DNA of 64,000 nucleotides from Macquaria australasica. Lineage: Eukaryota; Chordata; Actinopteri; Centrarchiformes; Percichthyidae. The stretch is taken from NCBI GenBank assembly GCA_005408345.1, contig SEMN01000185.1:806001-870000 (forward strand), read 5' to 3'. A program made the translations under genes and the position numbers. Positions 53,401-64,000 of the stretch are shown here, one piece after another. Each line of letters opens with the position of its first letter. Within the stretch, counting starts at the first letter, position 1. Under the pieces are notes generated by a model. It had not been told where the DNA came from. It was given only the letters and a program-made list of their open reading frames with translations, and did no database searches.

Positions 53401-55344
53401 TGGCAATGCTTATCGAAATGAGATTAAAACAGCTGCTAGTCAGTCCCCTATAGTTCCCTCTGACCCAACGCTTTCTTTAATTTAAACTGCTTCAGTTAAA
53501 CTGCTTTTGAATGTCATGAGAATCCCAAAATAGTTGGATGACCAGACAAGCTCAGCAGAGAAAGACAGGAAAAGCTCTACTGAGTGCTACTGATGAGTGT
53601 TAATACTGTAGTTATTCAAGTTAACTGACATCAAAAATGCTATATAGAGACCCTAGACAGATGCTCGTCAGTCTTATACAACCCCTCTGTCAGAGTTTTT
53701 GTTGCTAAGCAGCAGTTTGCACCTTGAATGTTACCTCTAACGGGCGAGTCGGAGCTAAAAAGGCCTCAATTCAGGAATTTGACTGATTAAAAGGAATTCA
53801 CTCGACTCCTCTAATCTCTGGCATTTATCAGCCTAATTTTCACATTAGGTGAATCATTACCATTGAAAACCCAAACTTCTACCCTCGTGGCAGACAGTCA
53901 CTCAGAATAAGGATGCATTTTCTTAACATGATCAAATGTGGGAGAAATCCACAAGGAGAGCCAAACAGTATACGGTGAACAGGAAGACCTGACAGCGATG
54001 TCACTACAGAGTGAACAAAGCCAGAGGCTTGAGAGAATGCAAACTAGCTGTGGATGTCTCTGCAGATAAACGATGCAATAACTCATCGGTGTAAAGCTAT
54101 TGTTACCCTCTAAAGGAAACATGAGCCAGCAAACACCTGAAGAAAATAGATAATCTAGCATTAATCAACAGAGACACAAATATGCACGCTGAAATACATA
54201 GTCGAGTACACACACCTCGGCATACGTAGATGAGAGGAGGACAAAGTAATCCAACAAACATACACGTGACCAAATACACACTTCACTTATCATTTTGAGA
54301 TTTGTAATTAAAATCAGTGGAGGAAAGTATAAGTACATTTACTTGAGTATTCCCATTGTAACGCTTGTTCATTTGTCCCAATGCGTTTGGCTTGTGACCC
54401 CATACAAAAAAGCCACTTGTCATGTTACAGATCTCTACGAGTTGTTAGCAGTTCCACCAAAGAGTGATTTCCCCTTTAAACTTCTCACGTGGTTTCATTT
54501 AACATTTGAGGAACCAAGGAGGTAAAACTCTTCAATATTCAATATGCAAAGATTCAGTTCAAAGTCCAAAGAAAATAAATAGAAATTTACGTAGCAGAAC
54601 TTTATTTATTTATCTTCTCCCCTACCTCATTAATCATACCATCTTTGGAGGGGGTCCAGCCCCTAGGTTGGGAACCACTGGACTACACTACCTAACTGTA
54701 TATAAAGTAGTTAAAACTAGCTCCACCTTGACCAGAAACAACAGTAAAATGCTACTTATGCATTGATGCATCAACAATCTAATAATGTTTTTAGTCATAG
54801 GGGCCTTTACTTTACTTGTAATGGAGTATATTTACATTGTTGTATTGGCACTGAATACTTTTTCTACCACTGCTTAAAATAATAAACATAAGCTGCAACA
54901 CAAATAGCCTGTGATTGTATTGAGACTTCTACTTGCATCTCACAGTCTCAGTCAGGCTATGTACTGACAAAAAAAAAAAATGAAATAAGAAAGCAAATAA
55001 TTGTGCAGTGAACCGGTCCTTGGCCTCTGAAGATGTACACACAGCAAGCAGCAATAACAGTGCAAGAAAGATCAAAAATTCTGGTCACACACACACACAG
55101 GCACTAAAACACATATGCACACACACACACCTATTTGTGTACTTTTCCGTCTAGAGGCAGTCAGGGTTGAGGAGGGCTGCGAGGACATTTGTGCTTACCT
55201 CAACAGGGGTTGTTTAGGGGGCGGCAGCGGGTCACCATCGTGGCTCTGCGGAGGCTTCTTGGTCACTTGTTTATAAATGTTCCTGGCCGTCACTCCGAGC
55301 CACAGCATGGTCGACAGAGACGAGTAGTGCAGTACGACCCCGAC
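43065..55344 (-). CDS. adgra1: ADGRA1 (GPR123) adhesion GPCR A1, 3' three exons, 5' end off window
   Basis: Join (minus strand): 55344-55199, 45513-45418, 44493-43065. Phases agree: AG|A makes Arg at the first junction, TA|C makes Tyr at the second. The protein covers TM3 to the C-terminus. Diagnostic stretches are YCWMAWEPSLGAF, SQGHFLDMIFSCLYGAF, LFILIHHCAKRDDVW, and the end NIRTGPWKNETTV, which are almost the same as human ADGRA1. Known of the family: a brain-enriched orphan adhesion-GPCR relative that lacks the long GAIN-bearing ectodomain; ETTV is a class I PDZ ligand, as in ADGRA2/A3. TM1-TM2 exons were not found between 55345 and 64000 and are probably further right. In teleosts this may be one of two ohnologues, so an a/b suffix cannot be given. 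Confidence 0.95.
44494..45417 (-). other. ADGRA1 last intron
   Basis: Contains a likely dispersed repeat from about 44637 (TAGTACACTTCCATGTAGTA, TACACTATGTACGTAGTG). No other feature seen. Confidence 0.6.
45418..45513 (-). CDS. adgra1: ADGRA1 TM4 exon
   Basis: A 96-bp exon encoding FYLVSGGVPLIICGVTAAVN then IDNYGSKEQAP. TM4 plus the start of the second extracellular loop. Acceptor CTCACAG, donor GTAAGT; the phase-2 end TA joins C of the last exon to make Tyr before CWMAWEP, whose Cys is the expected ECL2 disulfide partner. Confidence 0.93.
47888..47908 (+). repeat. (CT)n microsatellite in a pyrimidine-rich stretch
   Basis: About ten CT units within a wider C/T-rich region, 47710-47910, in an ADGRA1 intron; followed by a G-rich stretch at 47985-48035. 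Confidence 0.9.
48790..49795. mobile_element. TIR element interrupted by other sequence, incl. L2-type tail
   Basis: Left end TTTAAAGGAATAGTTTAACT then TTATACGCTTATTCGCTT; right end AGCGAATAAGCGGATTTCGG then AGAACTATTGCTTTAAA: clear inverted termini. The interior right half has CTAAAGCTCACTAATTAACA and GGGGTTATGTGCCACACTAT, also family-typical. About 48840-49470 is foreign, including the LINE-type tail at 49070-49146. Confidence 0.75.
49070..49146 (+). mobile_element. L2-type LINE/SINE 3' tail
   Basis: Reads AGTGCCCTGAGATAACTTTG, then TATGATATGGCGCTATATAA and a GAATT microsatellite tail. This is the conserved 3' end used by L2-like reverse transcriptases; the same sequence occurs inverted at 62262-62333. 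Confidence 0.75.
52377..52399 (+). repeat. (TCC)n microsatellite
   Basis: Seven to eight TCC units in an ADGRA1 intron. Confidence 0.9.
52635..53367 (+). mobile_element. CAGTGGTTC-type TIR element, both ends present
   Basis: Left terminus CAGTGGTTCCTAACCTTTTC, right terminus GGTTGGGAATCACTG: inverted copies of each other. Contains GAGCTCAAGTACCCCTTCAT and an internal tandem of TTTATCCATTACTTTTAGCT-like units near 53015-53105. Length about 733. A minus-strand open frame inside has no recognisable domain. Confidence 0.75.
54315..54872 (+). mobile_element. CAGTGGTGG-type MITE-like repeat, both ends present
   Basis: Left end CAGTGGAGGAAAGTATAAGT, right end ACTTTTTCTACCACTG: about 16-base imperfect inverted termini. 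Contains GAGTTGTTAGCAGTTCCACC and AACAGTAAAATGCTACTTAT, shared with 24771-25392 and 1-254. In an ADGRA1 intron. Confidence 0.75.
55199..55344 (-). CDS. adgra1: ADGRA1 TM3 exon
   Basis: Forty-eight codons plus 2 nt: VGVVLHYSSLSTMLWLGV, then TARNIYKQVTKK and PPQSHDGDPLPPPKQPLL. TM3 and the second intracellular loop. Acceptor CTTTAG at phase 0, donor GTAAGC. The VLHYSxLSTMLWxGVTARN motif is the ADGRA1 hallmark. Confidence 0.93.
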
Positions 55345-55932
55345 CTAAAGAAGGAGTACATCAAGTTATTTCTTTGACTTTTCTGAACTTTTGCTTATAT
55401 ATACTGTACTCTCTGAAAAATTGTCAGACTCGATTATATTCCTGTAACTCAAAGAAAAGATGTTCAGGAAGAACTGCCACTCCTCTCTCAAAGACATCAT
55501 CAATGTCACTCCAAGGGTGTCTCCATAGACGTTTTCCTTCAAGACCTGACTGCTTTGTCTTATCCTTCACTAAAAGACAATAATACATGAATGGAAAGAC
55601 AGGTTCAAAAAGTGCTATTGAATCATCAAGGTTGTTTGGAATAAGAGCATTATGGTGAGGTTATACTGGTGGATACTTTGCAGCTCCTTATCAGTTGAGT
55701 TAGAGGACACGAGGTGTGCTCTGTGAATAACAAATCTGAATATAAATGATAGTCACGTTGACAACTATCAGCACGTGATTGTTTTCCAAAATGCACTGTA
55801 TACATATCTCCGCTCTTCCTCGTTTTAATATTCATGAATTATGTTTGAATGGGGGAACTGATCTAACTTTGTTTAAAGGCTTTGCCGGCTCACAGAAAGA
55901 GCGGAGAGATGAGAGTTACAAAAAAGGGAGAA

Positions 55933-55953
55933 AGAGAGAGAGAGAGAGAGAGA
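55933..55953 (+). repeat. (GA)n microsatellite
   Basis: About ten GA units within a purine-rich stretch. Confidence 0.9.
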
Positions 55954-56440
55954 AAGGAGAATGGAGGGAGAAAATTTAAATGCGCTGAGCCTTTTCTCCA
56001 CCCAGGCAGTCTGATCTACTGACAACCTGAGATACCCAATCAAATGGCCTCTCTCCAGCCTGATAGGCCTAGGGACTGAAGCTAGCGTACCAGAGTCCAG
56101 ATGCTAATTGGAAGTGTCCTTGAGCTGGTTATAGAGAGCAAAGAGTGGGTGGTAAGTCAATCACTGCTGCGGAGTCTGCACACTTCAGAGCTTCATTAGT
56201 GCCAAGAACAGACGGAAAGGAAGAGTGTTTGTAATATGGAAATAAGGGGAGAGAGGAAGGCTTCTCAAATGAACCACAATGGTAAAGGTAGGGGTGAACA
56301 CATTAATCATTATTGGCTGATTAATGGCCTTACAGTTTCAACATCCTGATCTAACAAACAAAAACTAACCTCTAATGTAGGAAGCCAAATTGCATTAGTC
56401 AACCATGTTATCAACCTGGCAGTTTTACAAAAAAGCAACT

Positions 56441-56520
56441 GGTCCAGTTTCAGAGTTGTTAGCAGTTCTACCAAAGACCGATTTCCCCTTTAAACTTCTC
56501 ACGTGGTTTCATTTAAATAA
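56441..56520 (+). mobile_element. internal fragment of CAGTGGTGG-type repeat
   Basis: Shares GAGTTGTTAGCAGTTCTACC and CCCCTTTAAACTTCTCACGT with 54430-54500. Neither terminus is present. Confidence 0.6.
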
Positions 56521-57545
56521 CATTTAATCCCATTTTTCAGACTATAAATGTACTTTTGAGGCATGTATAAGTACAATTTACATATATAATATAGTATCAG
56601 TCTGTGTTGAAGAGATTTGAGTAGTGTCACCTGTTTGGTGTTAATACCACAGCTGTTTATATTCTGGGTGCACTTTGAAGTCATCAAAGACCCACAACAG
56701 AGGGTTAGTAACATATTTTTTAAGGTAGATATAACAAAGATTTTTGGTAGATACAATATTGAAAGTGTCTAGAACCAATATATTATTTTGAAATGCAAAA
56801 TGCAGTCCAAGTTGCTCACAGCAAAAATAAATTTGTCGGTCACAATACAGGGACTCTAGGTATAGGCTATAAATATATTTCAGTGACGTTAAGTCTGGGA
56901 GATAGCAATTATCTCCCAGGTTGAAAAAAATGCCATTCTAACTGAATGGCACTGACTGCGCAGGAGAAACTGACCATTTTCCAGCAAGTCTTCTCAATTC
57001 ACCAGCTGACATTTTTGGTTTTGATGGACCAGAAAGTTATATGTTGGATAAAATTCATAGTTTAATTAACAATGAGATTACAATTTTGTAATTTTACCAT
57101 TCATAGTTGCTGTGTGCTTTCACCTGATGTGCCTTTGTTAGCAGAAAATCTGGGTAAATACATAATTTTTTCAGTCAGCGATCGGCTCAGTCGGCACAAT
57201 GATCACACAGTTAACAAAACAGGAGCTGGAAACGGCCCCAGAAAACCTGATCAATGTGTCCCCATTAAAAAGCCACAGCTCCTGTCACCTCAAACTCCCT
57301 CTTTCATCACTTAAGAAGGGTGTCAATGATGCATAAATAACTGAAACTGCACACCCATAAAAAAGTCATTTGATTTAGACTCATGAAATTGTGACAGCCG
57401 AACAGTAACTCTGCTCATTCTGCATACAGTACGTGTGAGGTCACTAAAATAAAAGAGAAGAAGAATGAGCTAAAGTTGGTAACAGTTGGTGATACTAATG
57501 AGTCTTTCTGCAGTATCAATACACAGCGTTTACAGCCTTAAATCC

Positions 57546-57567
57546 CACACACACACACACACACACT
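57546..57567 (+). repeat. (CA)n microsatellite
   Basis: About eleven CA units, right of the last ADGRA1 exon seen. Confidence 0.9.
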
Positions 57568-58359
57568 ATATCACAACATACAGTCAACTTGTTAGCTGTA
57601 GCTAGTTAGCTTTGCAGTGCTGTTAGGTAAGAGCCCTTTCATGGTCATCTGTGTAAAATAGAAACAGATGTGACAAGACAAAGACGTCATGTTTCAGACA
57701 TATGGTGCTGTATTCAACTTAACTAACAAGGTTCAACTTCGCTTTCAATAGTTAGACAGCGCTCCGAGGATTATGAAGTGCAGTGTTCTGGTTGTGTTTG
57801 CAAGAAGCAGGAACCGTTATGGACGGGTTAAAGGTACGTTTCTGTCATTTCAAACAGTCTTTTCAGCAGTTAAGATCATTTATCATTAAGCTGTAGGAGC
57901 ATTTATACAAAATAATTTCATTAGATCATTTCTTATTACAAATTCCTGACGTAGGCGATGGTTATTTCTAATGATTATTACAATAGATAATAAAAACACA
58001 TTCTTAAATATTCAACAAAAATGAAAAGGAGCTCTACTAAACTAGTTAACTAAAAGCAGAAACTGGAACATAAATAAATAATTTGTGTGGCTGCAAGGAG
58101 AAAAATATGGTGGATATGAAGGGGGAAACTATTGAACTACTCATGTATAGAGACTCATTATTTTTTATAATGAAAGGCTAATTTATTTCATCTAAAGTTT
58201 TTGAGTTTTCTTCATTTTATTTGGGTGACAGCAGCTACAACTGAAGGTGTGAATTAGGTTATGGAAACATTATGCGCATCCTGGTTATATTATTAATTAT
58301 TCGTGACAGTTTGGTAGAGCTCCAAAAGGCACAACTACATTCAGTAGAGCATTTTTCAG

Positions 58360-58512
58360 TATTTATGGGTTACACCAAGTCAAGTCTCCTCAGCTTTTTG
58401 CCTTCAAGTCTCAAGCCAAGTTTTCAGGCATTCAAGTCTCACAGCAGGCGAGACCAAGTCGAGTCACAAGTCCTTATTTTTGCGACTCGAGTCTGCAAGT
58501 CTACAGCTCTGG
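58360..58512. repeat. AAGTC-rich dispersed repeat
   Basis: A run of irregular AAGTC/GAGTC units (CTTCAAGTCTCAAGCCAAGT, GACCAAGTCGAGTCACAAGT, GACTCGAGTCTGCAAGTC). Resembles the core of a fish dispersed repeat. Ends are unclear. Confidence 0.55.
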
Positions 58513-60293
58513 TATAACGCAATAGAATTCACCAGCACCTCAAACTGCATCCTCCAAAATGATCATACAACACTGCAGGACTGTTGTACTAGACTGCATT
58601 GGTTTTAGCTAGGTGTACCTAATAAACAACTGAGTGTATATTTATTTACATTTGATATTTGACAAAATATAGCAAAAACAAGTGTTTAATGTCAGAATAA
58701 AGTAAATATTATCATTGTTTCAGTGGGAAGAGAAAATGTGAATTTTAACGATGAGCTATTAAGAAGTCTTATTACAATGTGTCCAAATTAACTTTACTTT
58801 AACTTTATTTATTTTTTTATTTCAATCAATTCCAACATACTGTAAGTTGAGATCCGACAATTTCTGTTCTGTGACAATTTAGTATTTTAGTATCAGAGAC
58901 AGTGTGAAACAGTTACTAGACACCACAAAGCAGCACAAAATATCAATAAAAGTCAACCAACAGAGTAAATCAGAGAGAACACTAAACAGTAAGACAGTGT
59001 ACAGCAGTACAAAACCACTACCAACAGTATAAAAGGGTACAAAAACAGTTCAACAACAGTACCAGACAGTTAAATAGTACATAACAGAAAAATGCAGATA
59101 GTAAGCATAGGGGGGATGTGGGTACGACTGTACGTCTAACAGTCCAACTGCCAGGAGCACAAAACTGTCTCTGATTGTTTGTTCTGGTCCGAATATGTTC
59201 AGTCATTCAAAAGGAATCAAATTCTAACCTGTTAGGTAATTAAAATGCCATGTGTGTAGCTGACTTTACTTACTTGCAACTGTCATTTCCTGCAAAGCGT
59301 TATACCTCAGTTATTCTATAGTATATTTAGAATGGCACCTTTTAGCCTGAGTGCAGTGTAGCGATTTCTGTAAAGATAACACTGTCAGATGAATTGTTTC
59401 AACAATTTTAGCATATGCTAACAGTGCTAAATTCAAATGTCCCTCTAAGCTGTCTTCTATGGGCATATTCATTATATCGGCTCCCTACTGTTTTTGATGC
59501 ATAAGTAACCAGTCTACCGGAAGCCTTTTACATGTGGTGAAATGAGCTCAGGAACACTCAAATTGGACCCAATGGAAGCACAAAGCAAATCACTGCAGAT
59601 ACTGTAATGTCTAGAGCCCCCCCCCCTTTTTTTTTTTTTTTTCTTTGCTAGCATTTGCCGTCACAACTAATTTCACAGTGGCACACTAATGAGAAAATCC
59701 TCTGTAAAGCATCTTTAAGCTGACAGTTGGATGTAACCTCAGATCTAGGTCACATCCTTAGCCAAGTTATTTGCTAAATTAATAGGTTATTTAACACTGG
59801 TCACACTCACTGAACAATCAACTGAGATGTCTAATCCAAATTTTGACGGTCTAAGGTAAGATGAGGTGAGGCGAGGGAAAACAAGGATATACTGTATGTT
59901 GCTCTGCTGCTTAATGCAGGCAAACAGACGATGTAGTGTGACAGCTGGGGTGTTGCTGAAATCAATGACAAAAAAAGCCTTGTTGGAAGAAAAGATAGAA
60001 ATAGAGATCAGAGATGACTTTGACTTTGAGGCCGTAAAGACATCGGATGCTGCATAGCGACAGTGCCACAGTGGGCGGGGAGGCGGCGCGAGACTGAAGA
60101 GTGGCATGCAGATAGAAAGCTGGAAGATGAGTATTGGATGCAGGTGGAGATGGTAAGGGAGGAGGGTGAGGGGCGGAGGGCTGGGTGGGGAGTGCATGCT
60201 TGAAGTGCTGCGAGAGCTGCCAAAGCTAGTTTCAGAGCTCCTTGAAGTTCCTTCTGTCGGAGGGAGAGCATGTACTTATGTGCCCCCCTGGGA

Positions 60294-60309
60294 GGGGGGG
60301 GGGGGGGGG
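60294..60309 (+). repeat. poly-G run (16)
   Basis: Sixteen consecutive G, preceded by CCCCCCTGGGA, so the local sequence can fold back or form a G-quadruplex. Confidence 0.9.
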
Positions 60310-62261
60310 CACATGCGTGTGTGTGTATAGACGGGAAGTGGGATGATTGGGGGGAGTACAGAGAACTGAGTGTGTGCATTTGAATGAGTGTACGTGTCTG
60401 TGTGCGTGGTGTGAACACACATCTCCTCAAGCATTCCTGTAATTATCCCAAATTGTGACTGGTGGGGTCTGCCTCGATCCCAGTGGAAAAGCAGACAATC
60501 TGGGCTCCTGCCCAAATCTGCAGAGAGTTGTCCTGTTAGCAGTGATTGGGTAAAGGAGGAGCAGCAAGAAACGTTCAAAGGCCCTGGGATAAAATTAGAT
60601 AAACGAATGAATGCTAAATAAGTTACAGAGCAAGAGCAGGGCCAACTAAGTTACATGGACTTGTCAACAACACCTGCACTGACACTGCTGGACAGGAGAT
60701 GTGAGAGTACCACTTTTCTAATAAGGCATAAGGCAGGTTTATAAGTTGTAACTAAGGGATTTATTTATTGTTAATGAATCATTTATCAATACTTTGTAGA
60801 TAATAGTAGTAAGCAATTAAAAAGAACAGCTTTTGGGTTGCCATGTTGTGAAAAATCCTATTGGATGGTCCTTTTAACTGGATCTTTAATTCATCACAAC
60901 TTAAATGTTAACGTTTACAACATCCGAACGAAAATCCACCGATCAACAACTGATTAAAATTTACAACTGCAATTGACAGATTATTGTAGTGGAGGAAGAA
61001 TTAACAAGGACTTACTAACATTCAGAACTGCAGGTCTCTGGTGGCTTATTATAAATTGAAAAAGGTATTACCCTTTATTAATGACTTACTCACTTTCTGA
61101 TTAGCCATCAACTTCAGTTATACATGTTAGTACGTTCATAAAATGTGTTTCTCCCTTTCTAATACGCAATCAAGATGTACTGAAGAGCTAGGAAACAATG
61201 ACGATACATCAGCCACATACTGGCAACCCAAAAGTTGTTCTTAATAATTTCTAACAATGTGACAATGTGAAACAGATCGCTCGTAGTGATGAACCTACAG
61301 AGAATTATCAGCTGAATCTGCAGCTTCCCCCAGCTTTACGGAGTTTTATAGTGAGTTTCAGCTCACAGCTTAGCTTTACTGTTTTGGTTCACTCTCACCG
61401 CTCTCACAGCGTCGTTTTTGGCCGCAGCAGGCAGCTGTTTTCAGAGTAAAAGCTCTAAAAAAAAAAAACAGTGTACACTACCAGCTCAGCAGCAAACAGC
61501 AGACAGACACAGTTAGAGACTAGCTGGTGAACATAGTGGAGCATTTAGCAGCTAAAGAGCCAGATATTTCACTCAGGAGTGGGTGGGGAACAAAAACAGA
61601 GCTAAAAGAGAGAGAATATTGGATTTACATTCACCAGGTGGTCAGAAACACGACTCCAAATGAATGATAATGTTGCTCTGTAACTGCTGGATGTGTAAAT
61701 AAGCAACAAGTTCGGCATATCAACTTAAAAGGTGATGATACTGTATGTCAAATTTATGTTCACAGTTAGTTTTCACTGCCCTCAAGTGGCCAGAAAAAAT
61801 GTTATTGCAGGTTTAAAGACTGAAATAAGAAACACAATACATAATAAAGTTCTAATCTGTGTCAGTGTTAATTGTTCAGTTATCTCTTGGAAAGTGACAA
61901 ATATATACCAAAAACTCATTTTTGATTATCTTTGTATTAAAATCCTTCTTTTCTCCCCCTGTAAAACATTCAAATATTTTTGAATATTCATCCTGTGCTT
62001 GGGGTCGTTTACATACATTTATCCAATCAAATGTGATTTGGGACAATTGATTAATGCATCATCATTTGTTAGTTTGTGGTTCGGAAGCTAGCAGAGCAAT
62101 ATCATGGGTCAGGGGGCTGTGCTTGATGTTTGCTGGCAAAAACTTTGTTTACATTTCTAAAAAATTTGATCTTGCAATGGTGGTATCGGTGGAGTCTTTA
62201 GAGTATGAACCCCATCCTCAAGATGACTGTCAGCAGGGTGAAGAGTCAAATTGTTTCTATA

Positions 62262-62333
62262 TTCAATTAAATTAAATTCAATTCAGTTTTATTTATATAG
62301 CGCCATATCATAACAAAGTTATCTCAGGGCACT
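62262..62333 (-). mobile_element. L2-type LINE/SINE 3' tail, inverted copy
   Basis: Plus strand reads AATTCAATTCAGTTTTATTT, ATATAGCGCCATATCATAAC and AAGTTATCTCAGGGCACTT, the reverse complement of the tail at 49070-49146. The rest of the element to the right is unrecognised. Confidence 0.75.
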
Positions 62334-63135
62334 TCTATATATGGTAAAGTTATTAATGTGGTAGGCAGGGAGCAGGTGAGTGAGGGAGGCTGCATCCGTT
62401 TTGTGTCAGTTACAGTCCTGGAGGAAGACTTGACGGCTGTGACACGAGTGGTGATCTTCTTTCAGACTTCCCTGTCACCGAGTCTCCTGCTAGGCAGCTC
62501 AGGCAAAGCCGGCTGGCATGAAATATGACACTCTGCATTTCAGCATGTAGAGGTGGAGTCTTTACACTATGGAATAAGGGGCCACCTGAAGTGCTTGTGA
62601 CAGCAGAAGAGGCAGCTGAGTCCCAAACGCGTTAGAAGGGAGCGAACAAGGCCCATTGATAGCAAACAGGGGGTGCGTGAAGGCAATTGAAACTGTGAGT
62701 GAAAAGTAGAATGAAGTGTACATCAATCTCTTCGTGGCTACATACAGTAAATGCCCCCCGCCAAGGTGAACTGACAGTGGAGGATGCTCTGCTCCAGCTG
62801 ATGTTTCATGCTCACAACCTAAACAGGTCCAGCTATCAATCAACTGGAAAGAAAAATCCACCAGGACCATATGACTTTCCAACCATGTGAAAAAGTAAAA
62901 CAAAACAAAAAACATATTACTTTTTTATTCTCACTTTTTCTCTTTTTGACACAGACTCTTATCTCGACACACATCTCAACTACCTCAAACTTATGTTCCA
63001 TCTTTTATCTGTCACTTCAAAATGGTTTAGCTATTTCCATCAACAATATAAAATGATTAACACCATGGCTGTTTTTCCAGTTCTTTTACAATGTTATATA
63101 CATTCTGTATTTACTATATACATTTTAATCTCACA

Positions 63136-63774
63136 TACTTTAAGGCACGGGTTCTCTTGTAACTTAAGGCCCACTTCTGATTGTTAAAACATTTCCAATG
63201 ACCACCTTCCAAAATAAATGAGAAAAACCCCCCACAACATCCCAGCTGCTTTGTGTTTAAGTGTCTCTGGAGCTTCAATGGTTTTAGCGCCTCATTTGAG
63301 AGGATTTCACCCCATTCAACACACTGTGCTTTCGGCTCAGCATCACTGCCTGCCATTATGAATCCACATTTAATGTATTCAGGCTCATATTTCCTCACCA
63401 CACGTTTTGGAGCTTTTCCTGGCGTAGTGTTGTCTCCCACATCACATTTTTATTTCATTGCATCTGAGGGAACGTTAGCTAGCTAACAGTGGCAAAACAC
63501 GATTGTCTCTACCTGATGATGTGACGTGATTGGCTGGTGACATTCAAACGTAACTGGTCATTGAAATTATGCAATTTGATTTGTTTTTTATTTACATGAA
63601 TCCTTGAGCGCATTTAGATATAAAATTAACTAGCTTTGAGAATTACCACAATTTTTTATTTTTATTTTAATGTATCCATTTGGCAGTACCACTGACTCTG
63701 TGGCCCACTAGATGGCACTCTGAGGCCCACCATTGGGTCGCAGCCCATTGGTTGAGAATGGCTGCTTTAAGGTA
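63136..63774. mobile_element. TACTTTAAGGC-type TIR element
   Basis: Left end TACTTTAAGGCACGGGTTCT C, right end GAGAATGGCTGCTTTAAGGTA: inverted, imperfect over about 20 bases. Internal phrases GGCCCACTTCTGATTG and GGTCGCAGCCCATTGGTTGA. Non-autonomous, about 640 bases. Confidence 0.6.
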
Positions 63775-64000
63775 TTCCTCCTTGTTATGCCTCCATTCTT
63801 GCATCTGTTTATGAGTGTTACAAATATAAATCATAATACCTGTGATACTGTCATCTAATGAACAGTGAAATGGTAACTGCAAGGTTAAACTTCCATGGAA
63901 AAACACATTTGTATGGAATTCTAGAGACCAGAGAAAATGTTTTATATACTGCCACTTTCTAAAACGTCCACAGAAAATATATAAAATTTGGGCCACCATT

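Larger units (their letters stand above)
45514..55198 (-). other. ADGRA1 intron between the TM3 and TM4 exons
   Basis: A 9.7-kb intron. Holds the interrupted TIR element at 48790-49795, elements at 52635-53367 and 54315-54872, and C/T-rich and TCC simple repeats. Unique blocks at 50460-50730 and 53700-53870 lack repeat character. No exon seen. Confidence 0.75.
55345..64000 (-). other. probable ADGRA1 intron or upstream region; no exon found
   Basis: Searched by eye on the minus strand for the TM1/TM2 block (family pattern around RKGRHTLLNFC and FAGGINRTKYP) without success. Contains repeats at 56441-56520, 58360-58512, 62262-62333 and 63136-63774 plus simple repeats. The remaining sequence is unremarkable. 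Confidence 0.6.

Noticed and set aside
59787..60578. Pro/His/Ser-rich minus-strand frames
   Set aside because: Driven by G-rich simple sequence and the poly-G run; no domain similarity.
1..64000. CRISPR arrays, operons, bacterial or viral genes
   Set aside because: The sequence is vertebrate nuclear DNA; no regular direct-repeat/spacer arrays, no prokaryotic gene organisation, and no retroviral gag/pol/env-like frame were seen.
1..64000. tRNA, rRNA or microRNA genes
   Set aside because: No intact cloverleaf or rRNA stretch was seen; hairpins from inverted repeats are explained by TIR elements, and microRNA calls would need folding and expression data.

Overview
This is nuclear DNA from a vertebrate, almost certainly a teleost (probably a percomorph) fish. 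The genes are split into short exons with GT-AG introns, spacers are AT-rich and full of microsatellites, and the dispersed repeats resemble families common in ray-finned fish (TIR elements of the CAGTGGTGGAA and CAGTGGTTC types, an L2-clade LINE, a tRNA-derived SINE). One run of Ns (18634-18728) marks an assembly gap. Nothing prokaryotic or viral was seen.

Two protein-coding genes are recognisable, both on the minus strand. (1) KNDC1 (very-KIND, a brain Ras guanine-nucleotide exchange factor) starts at 25990 and runs leftward. Seventeen coding exons (down to 528) were placed by hand; every splice phase joins, giving about 1,095 codons. They encode KIND1, a long linker, KIND2, and a central region. 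The C-terminal catalytic RasGEF part lies beyond the left edge. (2) ADGRA1 (GPR123, adhesion GPCR A1) enters from the right. Three exons are present: TM3 (55199-55344), TM4 (45418-45513), and a large last exon (43065-44493) with TM5-TM7 and the tail ending in the PDZ ligand ETTV. The exons for the N-terminus, TM1 and TM2 were not found and probably lie beyond 64000. Recalled human order (ADGRA1 then KNDC1, same strand, 10q26.3) matches, so this is conserved microsynteny of two neuronal genes.

Layout: 1-25990 KNDC1 exons and introns, with TIR elements and a LINE remnant; 25991-26450 CpG-rich KNDC1 leader/promoter with a polyproline upstream ORF; 26451-43064 intergenic, with nested MITE-like elements, a SINE and several unique GC-balanced blocks that are candidate cis-regulatory elements; 43065-55344 ADGRA1; 55345-64000 probably ADGRA1 intron, repeat-rich, no exon seen.

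No undescribed multigene system was found. The most distinctive coding observation is a strongly His/Cys-rich cytoplasmic tail in the fish ADGRA1. Repeat boundaries and regulatory candidates come from reading by eye and are approximate.
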